From Corynebacterium sp. (GTDB taxonomy: Bacteria > Actinomycetota > Actinomycetes > Mycobacteriales > Mycobacteriaceae), in assembly GCA_030450335.1 (NCBI GenBank), contig JAKDIS010000060.1, positions 1 to 14,549 of the forward strand: DNA of 14,549 nt, read 5' to 3'. Made by a program: the position numbers and the translations under genes. Below, piece after piece: positions 1-6,291 of this stretch (its first letter is position 1; the number at the start of each line of letters is the position of its first letter). A model generated the notes under the pieces. The model had not been told where the DNA came from and searched no databases. It saw only the letters and a list, made by a program, of their open reading frames with translations.

Positions 1-208
1 CTAACGGGCTGCCTCAGAATGGTGCGGAGCTTCTCCGGGGCCACGCGGCGGACGTCACTGAGGTAGATCTCGTGGTGCATTCGCTCAGGAACTGGCCCTC
101 GTCGTCGAAGGATCCGACGTCGAGAGCCGCCCGCTGACCCCGAAGGCCGACTTCCAGCCAGACAGAGCGGCCGAGTCTGCCAGCCGAAGCAAGCCGGAAG
201 GTACCCAT
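1..208 (-). pseudogene. GyrI-like (AraC effector-binding fold) protein remnant, frameshifted, runs off left edge
   Basis: Two reading frames of the minus strand together resemble the C-terminal half of small GyrI-like small-molecule-binding proteins. The frame from 208 carries LDVGSFDDEG, which resembles the family's LHVGxYDxEG strand. The frame ending at position 1 carries GPVPERMHHEIYLSD followed by RRVAPEKLRTILRQPV, which is the family's C-terminal signature and is still open at the window edge. In intact members about 25 residues separate these two blocks; here only about 6 remain and the frame changes, so an internal deletion with frameshift is inferred. A TGA directly precedes the first ATG, so the N-terminal half is missing or degraded as well. 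The homology is recalled from family knowledge and was not searched. An intact product is very unlikely. Confidence 0.5.
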
Positions 209-316
209 TCAGCCGTCTGCGAAGAAAGTACCGCTGCGATGTAGCTTGCGCGCTCTAGTGGCCAGATGCACGCAGAAAACTGTGCGCCCTCGGATAGCTA
301 CCGGTAGGCTCAGGGA
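209..316. other. Short intergenic region between two decayed genes
   Basis: About 108 bp lie between the GyrI-like remnant (minus) and the AlkZ-like gene (plus). The only candidate signal is TAGGCT at 305-310, a possible actinobacterial -10 element (TANNNT) placed 6 bp before the GTG at 317. No good -35 is visible. No RNA gene or repeat was recognised here. Confidence 0.4.
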
Positions 317-1504
317 GTGGATGTGAAGGTTTCCAGATCCGAGGTCAACGCTTTCCGGTTGCATGCCCATCACCTAACGGACCGAGTCGAGCAGCACCGC
401 CTGCTCGATGTCGTTGGCGCAAGTGGCATCCAGAACAGCCCTCCTGGCTCGGCATTGCTCTCGTTGCATGCTCGGGCGCAGGGTGTCTCACAGGAACTGG
501 TCGACAAACGCGTAGGCGATGACAAGAACCTGTTGCAGAGCTGGTGCATGCGCGGGTCGCCGTTCTTCTTCCCTACACGCGACGCACCGGTGTTCACCAC
601 TGGAGTGCTGCCGCCGACTGAAGAGACGATGCGCCAGTTCATCCGAGGGGCAAGCCCATCGGTAGACGAGCTCGAGCTCAGCCTCACTGAAGTAGTCGAG
701 CTGACTTGAGCCGAGATCGGCACAGTACTGACCGGTCGCCGCCTGGCGATCGACGAGCTTGGAGCCGCTATCGCGGAACGGGTCGCCGACACTCTGCCGA
801 CGAAGAAGCGCCGCTTGTGGAACCAAGAAGGCCCCCATGCCGCTGGCCAGCCCCTCGGCGAGGCCATCGTGCACTTCTGCATCCGGATCCTCACCCTACA
901 AGGCGTAGTCTGCCTTGCTCCACGGGAGGACAACGCGGCCCCGTTCGTGTTGGTCGAGGAATGGTTGGGCACGCCAATCCCGGACGTCGACCCGGAAACG
1001 GCCCGGGCGGAGCTTCTGCGCCGCTATCTGCACTGCTACGGCCCATCGACCAAAGCGGACTTCGCCAAGTGGTTGGGGGTCCGAGCCGGTGACGCTGAAC
1101 CTTGGTGGGGTCTCGTCGAAGACGAGTTGACTCCGATCAATTTTGGTCGCAAGACATGGATGCTGACCGATGATGTCGACGCTCTCCAGACATCCCCTCC
1201 AATGCAAGGGCTGCGCCTGCTCCCGCCTCGCGATCCGTACACGCAGTTGCGTGACCGCGAGACCATCGTCGACAAGAAGTTCCACAAGACAGTGTGGAAG
1301 CCTGTCGGTGATCCCGGCACGGTACTCTCGGATGGTGCGATAATCGGCACTTGGCGTCCCCGTAAGAATGGGAATAAATTCAGGCTTGTAGTTGCGCCGT
1401 TTGACCGCCTCACAGCACGCGTCAAAGAAGATATTGAGCACGAAGCTAAGAAAATTACCGCTCTGCGTGGTGCTACCGACCTGACCCTCGATTTCGAACC
1501 TTGA
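317..1504 (+). pseudogene. AlkZ-like winged-helix (HTH_42/DUF1006) protein interrupted by an in-frame TGA
   Basis: The frame from 317 to 1504 would encode about 395 residues, the expected size of winged-helix HTH_42 proteins, the superfamily of AlkZ and YcaQ/AlkX DNA glycosylases that unhook bulky or crosslinked bases. Family-like blocks appear in order: SRSEVNAFRLHAHHL, GIQNSPPGSALLSLHAR, MRGSPFFFPTRDAPVFTTG, then beyond the stop GQPLGEAIVHF, YLHCYGPSTKADFAKWLG, LLPPRDPYTQLRDRET and GTWRPRKNG near the C-terminus. The only defect is TGA at 707-709. Coding continues in the same frame on both sides without indels, so this is one nonsense change, a sequencing error or a very recent pseudogene. 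The start is uncertain: GTG 323 has AGGGAG 5 bp upstream and gives the better N-terminus (MKVSRSEV), whereas GTG 317 would be nearly leaderless behind TAGGCT (305-310). Third positions are less GC-rich near the end than in the housekeeping block, which suggests acquisition by transfer. Confidence 0.75.
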
Positions 1505-1579
1505 TACACCTATGGGCAGTGGCCGGCGGGAGAACGTGCAGATAGGCAGCCTTGGATTTTCAGTTTCATTGAGTCAAGG

Positions 1580-2450
1580 TGTCTTGGGACTGCTGCACGT
1601 TTAGGTAACAGGTTGTACCCACGCCGCCAGTGCGACGGTCGTGTTCATGATGTTCTCGAATTCGATGGGCGTCAAACGGCCCAGGCGGGCCTGTCGGCGA
1701 CGTCGGTGGTAAGTTCGATTGATCCAGGTCACCATCGCGATCCGCAATTGCTCACGCGTGGTCCAGGCGCGGCGGTCAAGGACGTTCTTCTGCAGCAGGG
1801 CGAAGAAGCTCTCCATGGCGGCATTATCTCCGCTCGATCCGACTCTGCCCATCGATCCGACCATCCGGTGACGGGCCAGTGTGCGAAGCATCTTCCGACT
1901 ACGAAATTGTCTGCCCCTATCGCTGTGCACGATGCAGCCGGCGACGTCGCCACGCATCGCCACCACGTTATCCAGGGCTCGGACGGCCAGACGCGACTCC
2001 ATCCGCGAGCCGATCGAGTACCCCACGATCCAACCAGAGAACATGTCCTTGATCGCGCAGAGGTAGAGCTTGCCCTCGGCGGTGTTGTGCTCCGTGATGT
2101 CCGTCAGCCACAACTCATTCGGCACGTCCGCGGCGAATACATGACGAGATCGGCCGTGAAGTCCCGCTTCACCAGATCGTCGAGCACGGGCGGGCCGGGG
2201 AAGTTTCCCGTTCTCCCCCGCTTCTTACCAAGCACTGACCACCCCTGGTTGTTCCGGCAGATCCGCCACGCGGTCCGCTCACAGATCCCTTCGCCGGTGG
2301 CGCGGGCTTCTTCGGCGAGGAATCTCGACCCGAACTCCGGGTCATCCCGGTGAGCGTCGACCAAGGCGTTGGCTCGATAAGCCGAGGCCAACTCCGCAGC
2401 GGTGACCTCATCACGGGCGCGCAACGGGCGCTGAACGTGGACGGGAGCGT
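1580..2450 (-). mobile_element. IS3-family insertion sequence remnant (orfA lost)
   Basis: The element contains most of an IS3-type orfB on the minus strand but no orfA. On the left, sequence typical of an element end follows the orfB stop; a TG at 1580-1581 within GTGTCTTGGGACTGCTGCAC is my best guess for the terminus, without a matching partner. On the right, homology to orfB fades around 2430-2460, where a plus-strand gene tail with very GC-rich third positions begins, so the right end is probably deleted. No target-site duplication can be identified because neither border is certain. The boundaries are approximate. Confidence 0.6.
1601..2450 (-). pseudogene. IS3-family transposase orfB, frameshifted
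   Basis: The downstream frame (2125 to 1601, 174 aa) is the catalytic rve/DDE core: TDITEH holds the first Asp, HSDRGRQFRSRK the second Asp and NAAMESFFALLQKNVLDR the Glu, followed by YHRRRRQARLGRLTPIEFE. The upstream frame (about 2450 to 2104) holds the region before the core: DAHRDDPEFGSRF, ICERTAWRICRNNQGW, KKRGRTGNFPGPP and LVKRDFTAD. The two frames join near 2126-2160, where about 23 extra bases separate RDFTAD from the expected following VPNELWLTDITEH. This insertion changes the frame and leaves an FTAD/FAAD near-duplication. The usual orfA/orfB programmed slip lies much earlier, so this is decay. All three catalytic residues survive in the downstream piece, but no full transposase can be made. 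Confidence 0.8.
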
Positions 2451-2568
2451 GTGGTTCGGGAACGGGCGCTGGCTCGTGGTCGCCGTGGGACTTTTCGGGG
2501 CCTGCTACGGGCTTTTCACATTCGTCCGCTGGATCGTCGGCCTCGTGGAGACCTGGAAGAACAGTTAG
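2440..2568 (+). pseudogene. 3' tail of an unrecognised membrane-protein gene, cut by the IS remnant
   Basis: The plus-strand frame ending with TAG at 2566-2568 encodes a hydrophobic segment (GRWLVVAVGLFGACYGLF followed by TFVRWIVGLV) and a short polar end, VETWKNS. Nearly all its codons from about 2440 on end in G or C, as in the real genes of this window, whereas the opposing minus frame has mixed third positions; this favours plus-strand coding. Its stop overlaps the stop of the convergent VOC gene by two bases, a common arrangement for real neighbours. The 5' part is absent: upstream of about 2440 the DNA belongs to the IS remnant. I do not recognise the family. It may encode a one-helix membrane anchor or the last helix of a larger protein. 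Confidence 0.35.
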
Positions 2569-2936
2569 TTCTGGGGGCGCTCGTTGAACTGGAGCTTGTG
2601 GCCATCGGGAGCGTCGACCGTTGCGTAGGTACCCCAGGGCTCGCGAGTAACGTCGGAGGTCGTCGCACCCCGAGCACGCATTTCTTCAACGGTGGCCGCA
2701 ACATCGTCGGCGGCGAACGTCAGGAATGCGCCTTCACCGGGCTGTTTTCCGAACGACTCAGCCGAGGCGAGGACGAGGGACGTTTGGGCGTCGGAAGGTT
2801 TGACCTCCAACCAACGCGACCCTTCGCCCATATCTGCATCCATGACGACATCGAAACCGAGAACGTCCCGGTAGAACTCCAGAGCGGAGTCCTGATCGCT
2901 AACGTAGAGCACGGCCGAGGCTACTGAAGTGATCAT
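2565..2936 (-). CDS. VOC family protein (glyoxalase/bleomycin-resistance/dioxygenase fold)
   Basis: This 123-residue protein is a single vicinal-oxygen-chelate domain made of two beta-alpha-beta-beta-beta halves. The first half has AVLYVSDQDSALEFYRDVLG and a GSRWLEVKP strand; the second has FAADDVAATVEEMRARG, the REPWGTYATVDAPDGHKLQ motif and a terminal strand. Such proteins form dimers and bind a metal, an antibiotic or a small substrate; the subgroup with DxDxALxFYxxxLGF and PWG..xxxDPDG is common in actinobacteria, and the substrate cannot be assigned from sequence. The ATG at 2936 has no clear Shine-Dalgarno sequence but lies 7 bp downstream of a possible -10 (TAGCAT on the minus strand), so the mRNA may be leaderless. 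It is the only clearly intact gene in the accessory block. Confidence 0.85.
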   Translation of the reverse strand: MITSVASAVLYVSDQDSALEFYRDVLGFDVVMDADMGEGSRWLEVKPSDAQTSLVLASAESFGKQPGEGAFLTFAADDVAATVEEMRARGATTSDVTREPWGTYATVDAPDGHKLQFNERPQN

Positions 2937-2943
2937 GCATCCG

Positions 2944-2949
2944 ATGCTA
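2944..2949 (-). promoter_or_regulatory. Candidate -10 element for the VOC gene (leaderless start)
   Basis: The minus strand reads TAGCAT, matching the TANNNT pattern of actinobacterial sigma-A promoters. The A of the ATG follows after 7 bases, the right distance for transcription to begin at the start codon. No -35 element is obvious. This is inferred from position and pattern only. Confidence 0.3.
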
Positions 2950-3006
2950 TCGAGGGCCGCTGTGATGCACCACGGGTCGCCAGCCCTGCCCGATAACCGG
3001 ACTCGG

Positions 3007-3207
3007 TCAACTCATGCCGAGTCCATGCCGCGCGAACTCGACGACACGCGCCCGCATGACTTCGTGCCTGTGCTCGTCAGTAGCGTCGGGCAGGAGGAAA
3101 TGCGCGAGCTGCGGCATGGTGTGCGGCCAGCACGCCATACCGATCAGAGTCATGAGCGTCACCGCACGGGCGGCGGCAGGAAGGCAAGACCACAAGTCCG
3201 CTCTCGC
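3007..3207 (-). pseudogene. Short unrecognised reading-frame fragment, possibly a regulator C-terminus
   Basis: The frame opens after a TAG just beyond 3207 and encodes about 65 residues, including LMTLIGMACWPHTMPQLA and HRHEVMRARVVEFARHGLG before the stop at 3007. Third positions are moderately GC-rich. The mix of a hydrophobic helix and a charged amphipathic helix ending the protein is reminiscent of the C-terminal end of a TetR-type regulator, but no helix-turn-helix is present and I do not recognise it firmly. It lies downstream of mutM on the same strand without an obvious start signal, so a truncated relic is more likely than a functional small gene. It may also be non-coding. Confidence 0.25.
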
Positions 3208-4041
3208 CTATGATCGTCGCTGACACACCGGACAGAAGTGCGAGGACCGGTTCATCCACTGCTCGCGCACCATCGGCGTCCCGCACCGGTGGCACGGCTC
3301 CCCCGTCCGCCCGTAGGCGTTCAACGACCGCGAGAAGTACCCGGACGCCCCGTTGACGTTCACGTACAGGTCGTCGAAGGTCGTCCCGCCGGCCGCCAGG
3401 GCGCGCTCCATGACCTCACGGGCGCACTGCAGGACGCGCAGGACGTCCTGCTGCCGCATCGCGCTGGCGCGCTTACGCGGGTGCACGCCGGCGTCCCACA
3501 ATGCCTCGTCGGCGTAGATGTTCCCGATTCCGGAGACCACCGTCTGGTCCAGCAGCACCCGCTTAATCTCCGAGCGTTTCCGACGGATCGCCCGGGCGGT
3601 GTCCACCTCGTCGAAGGACGCGTCGAGCGGGTCCACCGCAATGTGTGGGACGGGGTCACCGTCGGCGAGTTCCCAGCGTCCGAACGTGCGCTGGTCGACG
3701 AAGGTCAGCTCCAACGCTCCTCCGTCGACCGTCGCCAGGCGCGAGCGGATCCGCACGTGCGGGGAGACGACCTGCCCCGGTTCCCCGAGCAGCATCTGCC
3801 CGGACATGCCCAGGTGCACCAACAGGTTGCCACGACTCCCCAGCTCCAGCCAGAGGTACTTGCCGCGGCGGCAGACCTGCGACACGACCGCCGCGTCCAA
3901 TCCGGCGACCAGGGCGGACGCTCCCCCGTCCTGTCCGCGCACCGCACGCGGGTGCAGCACCTCGGTGTGCAGGAACGTCGCGTCGAGGATGTGCTCGGCC
4001 AGGCCGGCGCGCACGACCTCGACCTCGGGAAGCTCAGGCAT
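3208..4041 (-). CDS. mutM: Formamidopyrimidine-DNA glycosylase (Fpg/MutM)
   Basis: MutM excises 8-oxoguanine and formamidopyrimidines and nicks the abasic site by beta/delta elimination. The 277-residue protein is full length. It begins with the catalytic PELPEVE motif (Pro2 nucleophile, Glu3), has the conserved Lys61 in CRRGKYLWLELG, the GIGNIYADEALW helix of the H2TH domain, and a C-terminal zinc finger with Cys250, Cys253, Cys270 and Cys273 plus the DNA-contacting Arg265 in NRSSHFCP. It starts 14 bp after the rnc stop, and the rnc-mutM pair is a conserved actinobacterial arrangement. No strong Shine-Dalgarno is visible, so it may be read by coupling to rnc. The smc gene commonly found next in related genomes is not present; the accessory block begins instead. 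Confidence 0.95.
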   Translation of the reverse strand: MPELPEVEVVRAGLAEHILDATFLHTEVLHPRAVRGQDGGASALVAGLDAAVVSQVCRRGKYLWLELGSRGNLLVHLGMSGQMLLGEPGQVVSPHVRIRSRLATVDGGALELTFVDQRTFGRWELADGDPVPHIAVDPLDASFDEVDTARAIRRKRSEIKRVLLDQTVVSGIGNIYADEALWDAGVHPRKRASAMRQQDVLRVLQCAREVMERALAAGGTTFDDLYVNVNGASGYFSRSLNAYGRTGEPCHRCGTPMVREQWMNRSSHFCPVCQRRS

Positions 4042-4055
4042 GATGGCGGCTCAGG

Positions 4056-4787
4056 TCAGCTCAGGGCCTTGTAGGCCTCGCGGGCGGCGTGGTGCTCGGC
4101 CTCCTTCTTCGTGTGGCCGATACCCCGCCCACGTACCTGGTCACCGATGGTGACGGTGGCGTTGAAGGTCTGGTCGTGGGCGGGGCCGGACGCCTCGGAG
4201 GCGTACACGGGGTCGCCGCCGATGCGCAGGTCGCTGAGCTTCTCCAGCAGCACGGTCTTCCAGTCCATGGTCAGACCGGTGGACGGCGCCGTGGTGATGC
4301 GCTCGGCGAAGATGCGCAGCACGGCCTCGCGGGCGGTGGCGAAACCGTGGACCAGGTAGATCGCCCCGAGCATCGCCTCCACTGAGTCGGCGAGGATGGA
4401 GTGCTTGTCGTTGCCGCCGGTGAGCATCTCACCGCGGCCCAGCAGGATGTTGTCGCCCATGCCGAGTTCGCGCGCCACGTCCGCCAGGGCGTACATGTTG
4501 ACCACACCGGCACGCATCTTGGAGATGTCGGCCTCCGAGCGCTCCGGGAACTGCACGTAGAGCTGCTCGGCGACGCTGAGACCCAGCACCGCGTCGCCGA
4601 GGAACTCCAGGCGCTCGTTGTTGGGGAGGTTGCCGTTCTCGTTGGCGAAGGAGCGGTGCGACAACGCCAGACACAGCATGTCGTCCGGCAGGTCGACCCC
4701 CCACGCCTCCTTCAGCGGGCCGTGGTCGGTCTTCGTGAAGGCCGCCTCCAAGGCGGCCTCACCGGTGAGACGACGCTTGCGTGCCAT
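4056..4787 (-). CDS. rnc: Ribonuclease III
   Basis: RNase III cleaves double-stranded RNA in rRNA precursors and some mRNAs, leaving 2-nt 3' overhangs. The 243-residue protein has the nuclease signature NERLEFLGD at residues 57-65 (Glu61 and Asp65), the second catalytic pair Asp134 and Glu137 in ILADSVEAMLGA, and a C-terminal double-stranded-RNA-binding domain from about residue 172, ending in GIGHTKKEAEHHAAREAYKAL. Its length is normal. Its ATG overlaps the stop of the DUF177 gene as TGATG, a classic coupled junction. The N-terminal extension (MARKRRLTGEAALEAAF) is typical of corynebacterial forms, but a later start cannot be excluded. Confidence 0.95.
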   Translation of the reverse strand: MARKRRLTGEAALEAAFTKTDHGPLKEAWGVDLPDDMLCLALSHRSFANENGNLPNNERLEFLGDAVLGLSVAEQLYVQFPERSEADISKMRAGVVNMYALADVARELGMGDNILLGRGEMLTGGNDKHSILADSVEAMLGAIYLVHGFATAREAVLRIFAERITTAPSTGLTMDWKTVLLEKLSDLRIGGDPVYASEASGPAHDQTFNATVTIGDQVRGRGIGHTKKEAEHHAAREAYKALS

Positions 4788-5353
4788 CAGGCGTCCTCCC
4801 CCGGCTTCTCGTCATCGTCGTCACTCACGTCGCCGAACTTCTCGGCCAGCGCCGCCCAGCGCGGGTCCACGACCTCTTCCTCGCCGGACACGCCGTCCGG
4901 CTCCGGGGTGGCGTCCGAGCAGGTCAGCCCGTAGTCGGCGCAGACCGGGTTGAACGGGAGGTTCAGGCCGGCCTCGTCGAGGAGCAGCTGGGTGACGTCC
5001 GCCCGGTCCTTCTCGACCAGGTTCGGCTCGTCGCCTTCCTCGGCGTCCTCCCCGGAGATGAAGTCCGGGGTCATACCGAAGACGTCGCTGACGTGCAGGG
5101 AGATCTCGCGTTCGATGGGGCCGAGGCAGCGGGAGCACTGGCCGGTGGCGTGAGCGTACGCGGTGGCGTCGACCAGCAGGGACTCCCCCAGGTTCGTGAT
5201 GTCGGCGACGACCTCGACCTGCGCGCCCTCGGCGATGCCGAGCATCTCCCCGCCCAGCCGGACGGTCGCCGTACCGGTGGTGGTCACATGGTGGGGCACG
5301 CCGACGGACTGGAGCGGCTCACGGACATCGAGGAGGAAAGGATCGTTACTCAC
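4787..5353 (-). CDS. YceD/DUF177 family protein (23S rRNA accumulation protein)
   Basis: This 188-residue acidic protein belongs to the YceD/DUF177 family, implicated in 23S rRNA accumulation or processing in E. coli and plants; the precise mechanism is not established. Two cysteine pairs that may bind metal are visible: GQCSRCLGPIE (Cys73, Cys76) and LPFNPVCADYGLTCSD (Cys138, Cys145). The family's ending DPRWAALAEKF is present, followed by an acidic tail DVSDDDDEKPGED. The GTG start at 5353 follows a GAGGGT-like ribosome site. In many bacteria rpmF comes next; here rnc follows directly with a one-base overlap, which fits a shared role in rRNA maturation. Confidence 0.9.
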   Translation of the reverse strand: MSNDPFLLDVREPLQSVGVPHHVTTTGTATVRLGGEMLGIAEGAQVEVVADITNLGESLLVDATAYAHATGQCSRCLGPIEREISLHVSDVFGMTPDFISGEDAEEGDEPNLVEKDRADVTQLLLDEAGLNLPFNPVCADYGLTCSDATPEPDGVSGEEEVVDPRWAALAEKFGDVSDDDDEKPGEDA

Positions 5354-5363
5354 ACCATGTTTC

Positions 5364-5385
5364 TACCCTCGCGACGGGGGGTAGT
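5364..5385 (-). other. Small inverted repeat between sepIVA and DUF177
   Basis: CTACCC and GGGTAG form a 6-bp inverted repeat with a loop of about 10 bases in the 37-bp gap between the sepIVA stop and the DUF177 start. There is no T-tract. It may be a weak hairpin that partly hides the DUF177 ribosome site (the GGGTAG arm lies just before the start), or it may be chance. Confidence 0.3.
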
Positions 5386-5390
5386 GCGAA

Positions 5391-6197
5391 TCAGTCGCGA
5401 TAGCCGTCCCGGTACTCCTCGCGCGGAGCCTCCCGGTAGTCGTCGCGGTACTCGCCGCGCGGCTCCCGACGGGCCGGCTCACGTCCCGCCGCGTCCCCGT
5501 GGCGTGTGCCGGACACCCCGGCACCCTTGCGCAGCGCCGAGCGGTCGCGCGAGACGGTGCGCAGCGTCCCGGTGAGCGACTCCTCGAACTGGGCCAGGGT
5601 GGAGTCCACGTAGTGGTCGCACTCGCGGCGCAGACGGTCGGAGTCGGAGTGGGCGGACTCCACGATGCGGCGGGACTCGTCCTCGGCGACGCGCACGACC
5701 TCGGACTCTCCGACCAGGCGCTGCTGCTCGGCGATGCCCTCGTTGACCGAGCGGTCGTAGGACTCGTTGCCGGCGGTGACCAGACGCTCGGCCTCCGCCT
5801 CGGCGCGGGTGGTGGTCTGCTCGTACTCGGCACGGGCGTCGGAGACCAGGCGGTCGGCCTCGGACTCGGCGCGGGCCACGGTGGAGTGGGCGCGCTCCTC
5901 GGCGTCGGTGACCATGTCCTCGGCCTGGCGGCGTGCCTCCTCGAGGATCCGGTCGCGCTGCGCCTCGGCGTCGCGCACCAGGGTGTCCGCCTCGTCCTCG
6001 GCGTTGGCGATGATGCCGTCGCGGTGGTCGAGGACGTCCTGCGCGTCGTCCATCTCCACGGGGATGGCGGTGCGCACCTCGTCGAGAAGGTCCTGGACCT
6101 CGCGGCGCGGGACCATGCAGTTGGAGGTCATCGGAACGCCGTACGCCTGGTCAACCATGTTCTGGAGGTCATCGAGGCCCTGGAAAGTCTTGTACAT
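5391..6197 (-). CDS. sepIVA: SepIVA-type DivIVA-like septation/cell-envelope factor
   Basis: The N-terminus (MYKTFQGLDDLQNMVDQAYG, then VPMTSNCMVPRREVQDLLDE and AIPVEMDDAQDVLDHRD) matches SepIVA, the DivIVA-domain protein essential for septation in mycobacteria that localises near the division site and intracellular membrane domain. A long charged coiled coil of Ala/Glu/Arg heptads follows (about residues 60-200), including RAEAEAERLVTAGNESYDRS and GIAEQQRLVGESEVVRVAED, and then DRLRRECDHYVDSTLAQFEE. The last 30-35 residues are an Arg/Glu/Tyr-rich tail with repeated EYRD/YRE units. I chose the ATG at 6197 because the family begins with MYK/MYR; the open frame extends to 6254 (MASACHTRTV...), but that part lacks family resemblance. 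A 94-bp spacer holding a hairpin separates it from coaD. Confidence 0.8.
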   Translation of the reverse strand: MYKTFQGLDDLQNMVDQAYGVPMTSNCMVPRREVQDLLDEVRTAIPVEMDDAQDVLDHRDGIIANAEDEADTLVRDAEAQRDRILEEARRQAEDMVTDAEERAHSTVARAESEADRLVSDARAEYEQTTTRAEAEAERLVTAGNESYDRSVNEGIAEQQRLVGESEVVRVAEDESRRIVESAHSDSDRLRRECDHYVDSTLAQFEESLTGTLRTVSRDRSALRKGAGVSGTRHGDAAGREPARREPRGEYRDDYREAPREEYRDGYRD

Positions 6198-6252
6198 GCG
6201 TTCCAGCATGCCAGAAATGGGGCGGACGGTACGGGTGTGACACGCAGACGCC

Positions 6253-6268
6253 ACACCCCCTCGGGTGT
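6253..6268 (-). terminator. Possible hairpin downstream of coaD
   Basis: ACACCC (6253-6258) and GGGTGT (6263-6268) form a GC-rich 6-bp stem with a 4-base loop, 24 bp after the coaD stop and before sepIVA. No T-tract follows, so it is not a standard intrinsic terminator; actinobacterial terminators often lack the tract. It could attenuate read-through from coaD into sepIVA. Confidence 0.35.
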
Positions 6269-6291
6269 CGGCCGGGTGTCAGGCGGGCGTG

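Noticed and set aside
707..709. Selenocysteine or stop-codon read-through in the AlkZ-like gene
   Set aside because: No selenocysteine-inserting structure was seen, no Cys is expected at this position, and neighbouring genes are also decayed, so a nonsense mutation is simpler.
2100..2160. Programmed ribosomal frameshift in the IS3 element
   Set aside because: The known slip lies at the orfA/orfB junction, not inside the orfB core; there is no slippery run, and there is a 23-bp insertion instead.
6198..6254. Longer SepIVA start (MASACHTRTV...)
   Set aside because: Family proteins begin at MYK/MYR; the extra 19 residues show no family similarity and leave little room for upstream signals.
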